Translations under genes and position numbers: made by a program
Part shown: one piece after another, positions 32,601 to 37,800 of the stretch
How the letters are laid out: every line of letters begins with the position of its first letter
Numbering within the stretch: the first letter of the stretch is position 1
Notes under the pieces: model-generated
What the model was told of the DNA's origin: nothing
The model's database searches: none
What the model saw: only the letters and a program-made list of their open reading frames with translations
DNA from: Morinoia aosen
Lineage: Eukaryota > Arthropoda > Malacostraca > Amphipoda > Talitridae
NCBI GenBank assembly: GCA_030386875.1
Contig: CM059570.1
Span: forward strand, 32,169,422 to 32,233,421
Length of the DNA: 64,000 bases
Direction: 5' to 3'

Positions 32601-32731
32601 TGAAAATAACTAAAATATTTTACAATTTCTCACCTTTTTGAATCAACTGGAAATCTGAAGAACACCATATCCGGGCACTTCCCCCTGTCATTGAGGCATG
32701 AGGAAAATGCACACTTTGTTTTGATCTGCAT
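2073..32731 (-). CDS. Multi-THAP protein gene (12 exons, whole gene span)
   Basis: Spliced minus-strand gene reconstructed by reading GT-AG bounded open segments. Exons are 32634-32731, 29954-30192, 28832-28986, 27090-27269, 25308-25509, 23646-23768, 21884-21979, 19888-19998, 16971-17097, 12563-12730, 10379-10585 and 2073-2647. Frame is kept across the first ten junctions. The product of about 750 residues carries three THAP domains (residues ~1-92, ~199-276, ~423-511), each with C-x4-C, an FP turn, a W, C-x2-H-F and an AVPTxF-like end. A coiled coil and a P-element/THAP9-like helix-turn-helix segment follow. THAP domains are zinc-dependent DNA-binding modules, so a nuclear DNA-binding role is inferred. 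The specific function is unknown. Exon 11 to exon 12 needs an alternative donor or an unseen exon. Whether coding ends at 2073 or continues left of the window is not certain. Confidence 0.8.
3306..7019 (-). pseudogene. LINE ORF2 polyprotein with one nonsense codon
   Basis: 1238 codons from ATG 7019 to the stop at 3306. Domains in order: APE endonuclease (WNIRG, QET, GDVNAKH, SDHYPV); linker; reverse transcriptase (NYRPIALTSCLGK, FDMHKAYDTV, LPQGSVMS, YVDDF); RNase H (YTDGS, TAELYG, DSKSV, GNERAD); and a C-terminal zinc motif (CERCRVPLTVKHFLAEC). A single TAA at 5571-5573, between the endonuclease and reverse transcriptase, interrupts an otherwise open frame. Everything downstream stays in frame, so the lesion is recent. 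The enzyme would nick target DNA and reverse-transcribe LINE RNA. Confidence 0.88.
7016..8884 (-). CDS. LINE ORF1 protein (Gag-like, zinc knuckles)
   Basis: About 622 residues from ATG at 8884 (no in-frame ATG upstream; the open frame extends to 8905 only through non-ATG codons). A central array of zinc knuckles is visible: CFKCQAFGHGAKTC, CANCSMEQHESPC and CANCEGPHPASSTSC. This is the nucleic-acid-binding signature of I/Jockey-group ORF1 proteins that coat LINE RNA. The N-terminal part is basic and Pro-rich, and the C-terminal 250 residues are low complexity. The stop overlaps the ORF2 start as ATGA, which suggests termination-reinitiation for ORF2. It appears intact. Confidence 0.85.
   Translation of the reverse strand: MDTLTGITSPEPGKRVVPSSQFPVGGEGTGRRDGSAEWTMKPYEPPRPSRPAEASSDGRVPGAGRRKNRRWQRLPSAVEDELPAVEYKKFFVIKANDNSPMAEVDVAKAYREICHRLGGEPTKINEVRNGSLLVEVKNLHQSRCITTIKSLAGVEVTVSPNERLNQTKGTIWYKNSPRCTDARILEELERFGAKEVYCFKRRERGVLTPGRVYLITFDRCRLPDTVSIGWTRCLVRQYVPRPRRCFKCQAFGHGAKTCRAQRGTCANCSMEQHESPCVRPARCANCEGPHPASSTSCSHYEIEAEILATQVRESISYGEAKRTVTSRYVSPRTSYADVAQHRRLNSQPIFWQPEQPHSRSVAARQDEQEPEPLSLVDASALRSQSLAQKPPVRVTQPLAQSGPSNKEISKDPASTTHQKGSSNEQFQSIPSIITSRKRTKSDISPPQDVKQTKTPKTLRFMEDTPADIQGQAIPSQEKDPVRDSVATTGGRAEHERSTVRESRSAVRGPSRGDKQERGSGRDLSLPTKEKNSSHIDSEKQRNIVTQRIRSLERVTTVPKEVAAHLLKIFPPPKSLPTGPPPAVPVHPWIDRPPVSTSPGLTCAAGEGIEKGPTYITSKTDKK
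9388..10378. other. Intron sequence, no gene seen
   Basis: AT-rich. Minus-strand segments were read for an extra exon linking exons 11 and 12. The only open candidate with plausible borders, about 9846-9928, keeps phase 2 and so would not repair the frame. Nothing else is supportable. Confidence 0.5.
10379..10585 (-). CDS. THAP gene exon 11: end of THAP domain 3
   Basis: Acceptor GATGAGCAG, then ELYGHAVPTVF supplies the AVPTxF end of domain 3 (506-511). A Cys/His-rich linker follows (C at HPCQH, GCEHAEC). The drawn donor GACAG|GTTCGT leaves phase 2, which does not fit exon 12. Donors at 10425 (CT|GTACGA) or 10455 (CG|GTGTGT) would leave phase 1 and join cleanly. The true 3' border is therefore open. 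Confidence 0.75.
10605..12135. repeat. 19-bp satellite array with homogenised core
   Basis: Left block units read AACAATCATTACTCTAAAT (19 bp, variable). The core at about 11170-11810 is AGCAATCGTCACTGTAAAG (19 bp) repeated over 30 times with almost no change. The right edge drifts to AGCAATCGTCACTGTAAAT and GATAACAATCGTCACTCTA. One period runs through all three blocks, so it is a single array with a recently expanded centre. Confidence 0.95.
12150..12540. repeat. Degenerate ~60/120-bp tandem repeat
   Basis: ATCCAAATGAGGTGTGACAT recurs at about 12160, 12270, 12385 and 12490, alternating with ACCAACAAG..TTTCCGAATATCATA blocks. It ends just before THAP exon 10. Confidence 0.7.
12563..12730 (-). 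CDS. THAP gene exon 10: middle of THAP domain 3
   Basis: Acceptor GTGTTGCAG completes R444, then CLAW (W448) matches CLKW of domain 1. The second zinc pair is C476-x2-H479-F with CFF following. It ends NSF with donor CAG|GTAGTC, phase 2. Unlike domains 1 and 2, the end of this domain sits in a further exon. Confidence 0.84.
12750..13200. repeat. Dispersed ~350-bp repeat copy beside exon 10
   Basis: Starts TTAATTTAAGCCTCCATAAC about 25 bp upstream of the exon 10 acceptor and runs to GATACAATAGTTGTATCCCC. The 5' block is partly duplicated internally (second AAAGAGAGGAAA block near 12900). Confidence 0.75.
13205..16195. repeat. 37-bp minisatellite, about 80 copies (3 kb)
   Basis: Unit GGCAATAAGTTAATGCGGGG plus TGTCACACCTGGGACAA repeated almost perfectly. 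Rare variants occur (GGGACAATTCAATAAG at about 13575-13620, CCCGGG units near 15160-15210). In the gene's sense each unit contains CCCAG|GTGTGA. The array lies in the intron between exons 9 and 10. Confidence 0.97.
16196..16970. other. Intron sequence, no gene seen
   Basis: Contains a local direct duplication: CTTCCTACGATAACCTTTCATGG occurs twice (about 16425 and 16535). A short degenerate repeat with CACTNCTA..GTNCGTCAC spacing lies at 16830-16960. No coding signal. Confidence 0.5.
16971..17097 (-). CDS. THAP gene exon 9: first half of THAP domain 3
   Basis: Acceptor ACTGCCACAG, donor AGCAG|GTAATT, phase 2. It carries C423-x4-C428 (CCYALC) and the turn VSFPRNSS. The intron splits an arginine codon (R444) in phase 2, exactly as in domain 1 (R33). 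Confidence 0.83.
17265..17460. repeat. Dispersed repeat copy (partial) upstream of exon 9
   Basis: Carries GATTAGATGTTAGTTTAAGC, GGCACTATTTAGTTTGGAG and CATAGAAACAGTAAGTTGAG in family order, truncated after about 190 bp. Confidence 0.7.
17984..18777. repeat. 403-bp direct tandem duplication
   Basis: The segment beginning GACTCGAGAGAAAATAAGGC occurs at 17984 and again at 18387 and is almost identical through CCATTTGCTACCTTGAAGGA. Only a few single-base changes separate the copies (for example TCTTCC against TCATCC near the end). It is intronic, with no coding content. Confidence 0.93.
18778..19690. other. Intron sequence, no gene seen
   Basis: AT-rich, with only short chance reading frames. 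GTTGCTGCACGCTTATCAACCAATG near 19537 recurs near 23300 together with the ATACATCAGGTATCACTGA-type block, so part of it is a low-copy repeat. Confidence 0.45.
19690..19870. repeat. CCA/ACC-rich simple repeat
   Basis: CCCCACCATCACCATAACA-type units repeated, then (ACC/AAC)n. It adjoins the donor of THAP exon 8 on the gene's downstream side. Confidence 0.75.
19888..19998 (-). CDS. THAP gene exon 8: basic helix exon, copy 2
   Basis: 111 nt, acceptor CATCTCCGCAG, donor GAG|GTGGTG, phase 1-1. It ends LRRKDETLRRLAACR, a clear duplicate of the exon 7 end, preceded by an acidic linker (DLEDSDDAEP). Symmetrical phase 1-1 exons can be duplicated without breaking frame, which fits the pair. Confidence 0.75.
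20040..20300. repeat. Two diverged dispersed-repeat fragments upstream of exon 8
   Basis: TTAGATTGAATATTAGG at 20043 and GATTAGATTGAATTTGAGGC at 20165 are each followed by a ..TTAG.GTGGA.T.A.GG.AAT..AGAATAAG block. These resemble the first half of the ~350-bp family. Diverged, so lower confidence. Confidence 0.45.
20300..21830. other. Intron sequence with small inverted and degenerate repeats
   Basis: No gene seen. Near 21312, TGTCCTAACCCACAAA is mirrored by TTTGTGGGTTAGGACA near 21503, an inverted repeat about 200 bp across. At 21600-21840 three diverged copies of an ACGCGTCCCAG..ACAGCTT..AAATCA block lie in tandem. Confidence 0.5.
20785..20850. promoter_or_regulatory. CCAAT box and CRE-like palindrome (tentative)
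   Basis: GCCAATAG near 20802 and ATGACGTCAT near 20833, which contains the consensus cAMP-response element TGACGTCA. They lie in an intron of the THAP gene with no recognised transcript nearby. Chance occurrence is possible. Confidence 0.25.
21884..21979 (-). CDS. THAP gene exon 7: basic helix exon, copy 1
   Basis: 96 nt, acceptor CCATCACAG, donor GAG|GTCAGT, phase 1-1. The end reads LRRRTDETLRRLAAYR, nearly repeated in the next exon. The E-box tandem array starts about 25 bp upstream of the acceptor. Coding is supported by frame continuity and by the similarity to exon 8. Confidence 0.74.
21990..22958. repeat. 33-bp then 29-bp minisatellite carrying CACGTG in each unit
   Basis: Left half unit GTGTCAGCATCACGTGTCTG plus GTACACTGAGTCA (33 bp). 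Right half is the same minus four bases with CAGTCT (29 bp). About 30 units, nearly all with the E-box palindrome CACGTG. It abuts the acceptor of THAP exon 7. The long open frames across it on both strands come from the periodicity and are not genes. Confidence 0.95.
22960..23440. other. Intron sequence, no gene seen
   Basis: AT-rich. It contains a second copy of the GTTGCTGCACGCTTATCAACC block also present near 19540. Confidence 0.45.
23445..23955. repeat. Dispersed-repeat fragments flanking exon 6
   Basis: The second half of the family (CATAGAAACAGAAAGTTGAG to CGTGACATAATCCC) occupies 23445-23630 on the gene-downstream side. The first half (GATTAGATGCAAGTTTAAGC to CACAAGGTGCATT) occupies 23834-23955 on the upstream side. 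Exon 6 lies between, so these are two different copies. Confidence 0.7.
23646..23768 (-). CDS. THAP gene exon 6: linker
   Basis: 123 nt, acceptor GCTCCACCAG, donor CTG|GTGTGT, phase 1 at both ends, open in the continuing frame (residues 292-333). It begins KSERMRVQRARLED (basic/acidic helix-like) and ends in a Pro/Ser/Thr stretch with PDSTT twice. No domain recognised. Fragments of the ~350-bp repeat lie on both sides. Confidence 0.7.
23960..24480. other. Intron sequence, no gene seen
   Basis: AT-rich. Only short chance reading frames on both strands, and no splice-bounded exon supportable. Confidence 0.45.
24482..24665. repeat. About 42-bp tandem repeat, 4-5 copies
   Basis: GATGATGAAGCACTTAATTA followed by GTGAAACTTTGGTTAAAAAA, with small length changes in the A-run. 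Confidence 0.85.
25068..25292. repeat. 40-bp tandem repeat adjoining exon 5
   Basis: Unit CAAAAAAGCACCATGAAAAG plus CACGACCAGCAATTTCTATT, over five copies. The last unit merges with the flank of the exon 5 donor, from which the array seems to have grown. Confidence 0.93.
25308..25509 (-). CDS. THAP gene exon 5: second half of THAP domain 2
   Basis: Acceptor GTGCGTGCAG, then SW (W226), second zinc pair C252-x2-H255-F and a degenerate AVPTIF equivalent, ALPRAV (271-276). Donor AGAA|GTAAAT, phase 1. Compared with domains 1 and 3, the intron lies two codons nearer the tryptophan and in phase 0. The 40-bp tandem array immediately downstream is built from the sequence just beyond this donor. Confidence 0.82.
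25625..26530. repeat. Three dispersed-repeat copies upstream of exon 5
   Basis: A first-half fragment at 25636-25745 (TTAGTTTAAGCCTCCCAAG), a nearly whole copy at 25797-26160 ending TATCCCCCTGACAGG, and a second-half fragment at 26380-26530 (GGTCCATAACAAAACAAAAA to TGGGAGCGCTAATTCC). Confidence 0.72.
26805..27015. repeat. Degenerate ~57-bp tandem repeat
   Basis: GCGAGTGACATTGCAACTCTTG-like units with CTAGAGAAAAATAACAGTAA spacers recur about four times with substitutions. Confidence 0.65.
27090..27269 (-). CDS. THAP gene exon 4: first half of THAP domain 2
   Basis: Phase 0 exon of exactly 60 codons (residues 165-224), acceptor TGGTCAG, donor AAA|GTGAGC. An acidic linker (EEPDGDEESS) leads into C199-x4-C204 (CCAPSC) and the turn LYTFPDD. 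A ~350-bp dispersed repeat starts about 30 bp upstream of the acceptor. Confidence 0.82.
27295..27650. repeat. Best-preserved ~350-bp dispersed repeat copy
   Basis: Runs from TTAGTTTTAGCCTCCCTACC to GATACAATAGTTGTATCCCC plus CTGAGGGG. The right end is rich in small palindromes (CCCCCTGGGAGCG, GATACAATAGTTGTATC). No terminal inverted repeats or coding capacity seen, and class unknown. Confidence 0.75.
27655..28830. other. Intron sequence, no gene seen
   Basis: Very AT-rich sequence between exons 3 and 4, without recognisable element borders or further splice-bounded exons. Confidence 0.45.
28832..28986 (-). CDS. THAP gene exon 3: linker with His-rich segment
   Basis: Acceptor CCCGTCAG and donor CCT|GTTAGT, 155 nt, fully open in the frame set by exon 2 (residues 113-164). 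The end reads FTFCLEHSHHDSDHMP, a Cys/His cluster that could bind metal and is loosely like the C-x-H-x-H end of FLYWCH/FAR1-type domains. No family is assigned. High GC relative to the surrounding AT-rich intron supports coding status. Confidence 0.72.
28990..29950. other. Intron sequence, no gene seen
   Basis: AT-rich. A 103-codon minus-strand frame at 28960-29271 has no recognisable features and runs into the exon 3 acceptor region out of frame. Confidence 0.45.
29954..30192 (-). CDS. THAP gene exon 2: second half of THAP domain 1
   Basis: Acceptor AATTCCAG|A completes R33, then CLKW puts the conserved tryptophan at residue 37. The second zinc pair is C66-x2-H69-F, followed by AVPTLF at 87-92, the canonical end of a THAP domain. 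A short linker follows to donor TTG|GTGAGG, phase 1. The domain is about 92 residues, usual for THAP. Confidence 0.87.
30660..31900 (+). pseudogene. Tc1-like transposase relic
   Basis: A TCAAAAAGTATCCACCCC-type left end occurs near 30680, as seen in Tc1 elements. MAKELPERYKN begins at 30886. GGSLMVLGFF lies near 31425. QHNNDLKHVARS (the D-N-D-x-K-H block) is near 31585 and NLNPTEN near 31672. Frames are broken by many stops and shifts, so it is an old, dead copy. It lies in intron 1 of the THAP gene, opposite to the gene. Confidence 0.75.
31976..32007. repeat. Short GGTTA/TTAGG-type run
   Basis: AGGTTAGGTTAAGTTAGGTT-type units, the arthropod telomere motif in interstitial form, only about six units. 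Confidence 0.6.
32051..32100. other. Perfect 14-bp hairpin
   Basis: TGAATCTCTGGGAC at 32051-32064 pairs with GTCCCAGAGATTCA at 32087-32100 across a 22-nt loop. It is in intron 1. Too short a stem to call a microRNA. The surroundings (32101-32630) show no gene. Confidence 0.4.
32634..32731 (-). CDS. THAP gene exon 1: start codon and first half of THAP domain 1
   Basis: ATG at 32731 in a good context (GCAGCC before it). It opens with MQIKTKCAFSSC, the usual THAP N-terminus with the first zinc pair C7-x4-C12, and reaches FFRFPVDSK before donor AG|GTGAGA. The exon ends in phase 2 inside the codon for R33. A pogo-type element begins only about 140 bp upstream of this start, so the promoter is either very close or a 5' UTR exon lies farther up. 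Confidence 0.85.
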
Positions 32732-32872
32732 GGCTGCAGACTAAAACCTTCAATTAAAATAAAAAATTCCTAAAAAAATAATAGTTTGCCACATTATAAA
32801 ATGTTCAATTGGAATGAAAACTTTTAAAATGTAAAAAGTAACATTTTTTACATCGCATTTTTATGTCATATA

Positions 32873-33616
32873 CAGTGGACCCACGGGCTAAGTTTTTTTC
32901 CCTTTGAAGTATACAAAGTTTTAATACAAAATTTTTCAGCCCCTTGTATCGGCTTTTTCTCCGCCTTACGGCATCAACAAAAATTTCTCTCATGCGGCCA
33001 AAAAATTCTAAAATTCAAACTTGGCGGTCAATGTGCGTGCATGTGACTGCGCGAGTCACTCGCCACATACCACACTTATCTATGCAATACGCATCACTGC
33101 ATATGTCAATATGTCATTAATATACCGATTTGCTATGGGCCGAAATGCTGCATCTCAATTTTTTACCGCTTGTTCAGTTCAGAATCTCGGGTGTGTTCCG
33201 TAAAGACTTGTTCTTATGTGAGTGCTTGGGATATCATCTTTGTTTTGCACTTTAGTGCTTAATTCCTTCTTTAATTAGTTGACCATGGGTTTCAAGGCTG
33301 CTAGTGATGTTAAAGGAAGAAATAAGATGATTACTATGGAAACGGAGCTGGAGATAATCAAGAAATACAAAGAAGGCCAGCACATCATAATCCTTGCTCA
33401 GGAATATGGCTGTAATATAGGGATTATGGCCATAAATGGTATTTACTGTACTATTTTGTAAGTAGTTTTTAATATGTATATGAAATATTGATGTTTTTAC
33501 CTATGGTTTTGCACGCAATAGCTAATTATCATAGGTTTCTATTCCTGCCATTTGACAACTTTGCCTTACAATCCCAACTCCCAAACAGATTAATGTCATA
33601 TGGTGAGAATCCACTG
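32873..33616 (+). mobile_element. pogo/Tigger-type element, internally deleted
   Basis: CAGTGGACCC at the left end and its inverse GGATTC..CCACTG end at the right are bounded by TA on both sides (32871-32872 and 33617-33618), as expected for Tc1/mariner-pogo insertion. Only the N-terminal DNA-binding start of a transposase remains. Confidence 0.75.
33285..33461 (+). pseudogene. pogo transposase N-terminal fragment
   Basis: Starts MGFKAASDVKGRNK and continues METELEIIKKYKEGQ, the helix 1-2 pattern of CENP-B-type N-terminal DNA-binding domains in pogo/Tigger transposases. It stops after about 58 residues. No DDE catalytic part is present. Confidence 0.7.
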
Positions 33617-34490
33617 TACATGAAAAAATGTCCCTACCACTTATTTCAATATTTATTCAAAAATATAAAACCATAGGTGGCTATTTGCAATTTTCATGCT
33701 TTTCCAACAAAAATTTCCCTGGCCAACACAATGAAAACAATAAATGTATAACTTTAGAAAGTTGAATATTGGTTAATGTTAAGGAGATGCAACTTATCGA
33801 TTTTTGAAATTTTGTTGCCTTTATCATGGTAATTATATGGAAATAAACAACTTTTCTCCTATGCACTTTTTGGGGTAAATGAGTATTTAGCAAGTTATAG
33901 CAGTAAATTACTTACCACAACTCCAGTGTTTGAAGGGGGGAAGAAATTATTGGAGCGCATCGGAAGGGAGAGTTAGTTGTGGTCTTCCCCTTAGAACAAT
34001 TTCTTCCCGCTTCAAACACTAAAGATGCGGTAAGTAATTCACCGCTATAACTTGTTGAATACTCATTTGCCCCACAAATAGCATAGAGGAAAATTTGTTT
34101 ATTTTGGCATAATTCCAATGATATAGGCAACAAAATTGGTCAATATTGAGTTTAGGTAATCCACCAAAATTAAACATTCCATTTCCAAGAATCACTAAAG
34201 GAGCCCATTTAAAAACGTTTTACGCGAATGCCATTCTGCTCGCTGATGCGTTATTTCTGAGTTATTCAACTTTGAAGTTGGATTTCCTGTGCCAAAGGAC
34301 AGTGTATATATATATATATACAGTGGTACCTTGGTACTCGACCGACTCTATACTCGACCAAATCGGTTCTCGACCAAAAAATTAGAGTAGAAAATGCTTC
34401 GGATCTCGAACAGATTTTCGGTACTCGACTGGCCGAGTCGACCCAAACGCGCTCCTCGGCCCTTCTCGGCCAGCGGGTAAGTGTCAGTTC

Positions 34491-34649
34491 TGTTAACTGC
34501 ACTGTAGCGGTCCTTGTGCTCACCTGAACACCGCTCGTAGCCAACTGAGAGCGTGGCGAACTACGCGCCGCCCACATTAGGTTGAGCCGGCACTAACTAC
34601 AATCACCGGCATGATCAGCACGCACGCGCCAGTTTTACACAGACTAACA
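34491..34649 (-). repeat. Copia 3' LTR
   Basis: TGTTAACTGCACTG to CAGACTAACA, 159 bp, with TG..CA ends and a TGTTA/TAACA inverted terminus. By reading, identical to 39024-39182. Confidence 0.93.
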
Positions 34650-34650
34650 A

Positions 34651-34660
34651 TTCTCCCTCT
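34651..34660 (-). other. Copia polypurine tract
   Basis: AGAGGGAGAA in sense directly before the 3' LTR, the usual plus-strand primer position. Confidence 0.7.
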
Positions 34661-34800
34661 AAATATTTAAAAGGAACTTAATCTACAAAATAAGAGAACA
34701 CAAAACAAACCCCACAAAAAGATTTCCAACCAAAACGTCAATTTATAACACAAAACGAAGGAACAAAAGACTATTTACATAAAGGGCACGAATTTGTGGA

Positions 34801-37800
34801 TCATTCAGGGTGCCCCGTACTGCCGGTGACAGCAGCCAGAAGTGCGTCACTGGACGCACCGCGCTTGGTGAGACAGTTGGCCAACATGCGACTCGTACGA
34901 ACCCACGACACCTCAGCTACATCACCACGAGATAACATATCCTTGAGAACAGCCAAGTTAATTCTCAAGCACTTGTCTGCCACTGTTTTAGTAGAATGCA
35001 ATGATTCTACAAGCGACCGATTATCCAAACAACACCTCACCTGGACAGCGGAACAGGGAACATTAATGCATTCACAAAGGAGTTTGGCATAATAAACTCC
35101 CGCCTCCGCAGCATCCAGTAGGGCTAGAGTCTCTGCTGCGAGCGTGGACTTTACCACACGCCTAATACGTCGCGACTGCCACGCAATAGGACACCTGTTA
35201 TCACCGTCAACTACAAATATCACATAGCCTCCCTGCGAACCCCCATCCACCAGATTCCCGAAAGCGGCATCACTGTGGCATTCTATGGAACATTCACTAA
35301 TACTGCGAACTCTTGGGAACCTAACTATCACCTCCCGCAACTTGAGCAACCGAATGACCTTGTTGGCCCTCAAAGCATCTTCCAGTGTTGCAATGTCCAA
35401 AACCGAACTGAGTAGGCATACTTCAAACGCTATATCTGGGCGAGTCTGTGTTGCTACCCAATTCAATTGACCAACCACACCGCGTAATTCGTCTTTATCC
35501 AACTTATCAAGCGGATCAGAACGATTGGTGTAACAAGATTTTATTTTAACTTCCCTTAACGTGTCAATATAGCTCAGTTGGTCTACTTCGATTAAATCTC
35601 CAGTCCCAGAAACATTCACACCAACAAATTTAAATGCTCCATCAGCATGGGAACCAATCAAAAATTCTTTTTTCAGTTGGGCAATGACACTTCTTTGAAA
35701 CAAATCGCTACCAGCCCAGAAAAAATCGTCGACATGGACGCAAATGACACCAGCCAATCGTCCTTCATCGTGCCAATAAAACAATGCCTGGTCAACCGAA
35801 CACATAATCATACCCATCGACAACAAGACATCCCTGACGCGGAAATACCAAGCGCGTGCGGCGTCACAGAGGCCATAGACGGTCTTCTTCAGCTTCCACA
35901 AAGAACCATCGTAGAACTCTATGGGTGGTTTAATGAAGACATCTCTAGTGATTGCATTGCCTTGCAGGTAAGCAGCTCTAATGTCAATAGATTGACACTG
36001 CCATCCATGGGCAGCTATTGCAGTCATAGCGAGTCGAAGGGAGTCCTTTGCGCAGGTAGGAGAGTCTGTTCGCTGCTCGTGCATATCTTCCTCGAAGCCT
36101 CTAACTACAAGGCGAGCTTTAACTACAGTTTCTCCATTTTTAACCTTTTCAGTGATTACCCACCGAACCGACATTGTTTTCTGGCCGATATCGTCGACTA
36201 TTTCATAGACGTCATTTTGTTTCCAATTTTCGATCTCTGCAATCTTTGCTTCCATTCCCTTCACATCACTGTCGCACAAAAGGACCTGCTCTTCATCAGG
36301 AATCAGTCTCCATTTTTCAGTTTGTCTGGCTAAATCAATCCATTCCATCTCGCCATTATTTCTAATAATATTGTAACACGCACCATATAAACCACCAGCT
36401 TTACCGGCCCTGCTGTGTACAGTTGCTGTGAACTTCTCACCATCTTTAGGATAAACTTCAATCCTTTGCCCGGTCTTCGGATTATTCTGATTTATCCTGC
36501 TAGGAGTGATTAAGGGTGTCTCATTGGGCGGTCCTGCAAGGGCTGATGGAGGCCGGTCTTGATTACCAGACGACTCCACAGTTTCCACATCCGAATCGTC
36601 CTCAACAACAGCTGCCTCCTGGGAAACTACCGCTGCAGACGGCCGGTCGCTCTTTAATGCTGTCTCACTACCATGTAGGTCATCACTTGAATTAGCATGC
36701 TGCAACCTACATGTGTGCACACGTACATAAGTTCCACCGTGCTTCACCAGCACTTGCTTCCCATCTTTACCAATCACCACCCCAGGTCCACGCCATCGAT
36801 CGTCGTCCTTCCGTTTGTAGTATACACAGTCACCGTTCACGAGGTCATTTACATCGGAGTTGCGAGTTTGCCGCAAAAGCGCCCGACTTATTCGTTCACT
36901 GGATTCATTTTTCACAAATTCGACTCTTGCGTTGTGCATTGCATTAAGATTGTCCGCAATCATTTGCGATGTGGTTTTCATTTCCAGTGCAGGCAACGAA
37001 TTGCTGCAAATTGTGGGAATCACAGGGTTCCGTCCAAATACGAGTTGGTTGGGAGAAAATCCATGGCAGTTCTGCAGTGCATTTCGAGCAGATACAGCCC
37101 AACCCAAAGCAATATCAAGGTCACACGTGCAGTCCTCCACTATCTTTTTAATACTGGTTGTAAGAACACTGTTCAACCTCTCACAGATAGAGTTGCTCCA
37201 AGGGCTTTCAGCAGCAGTGCACAAAATTTTTATACCAAAACCCTCTCCCATTGACCGCACCAATTCGTTGTTAAATTCACAGCCATTATCTGACAGAAAC
37301 TGCTTCGGTGCCCCAAACGTCATAATCCAACTTGTAAACAAGGATTTTACAATTGTTTGCGGTTGTTTATTCGTTATGTAAGCTGCGCTGCAAAACCTGG
37401 TGGCGTGATCTACCAAAACCAGAAAATATTGTCCATGAGACCACACTTTGAGATCCATGGCAACTAAATCATTGAATGATTTGGCCATCGGTAATGCCAC
37501 CACCGGACGGGGCTTTGGTTTCTTGTAGCGTCGGCACGTATCGCAGGACTCGCTAATTCTCTTGATCGCTGCCTCTAGTTCTGAGTTGTTGCGCCCCGCT
37601 TCCTTGAGCAGAGAAAGTAATTTCTCAGAGGTGGGATGTGCAAACTGCCGGTGAAGTTTCAGAGCAACCTCATCCGGTTTAGCATTAGAAGTAGTGTTCA
37701 CTAAAGCGTGTTCCACTCGAGTTGTCGTTAGTTGTCTATATATAGGGATAGTGTAGTGACCCATTGTTGTAGTCCTGAGTTTTACTCTCTGACCAAAGAC

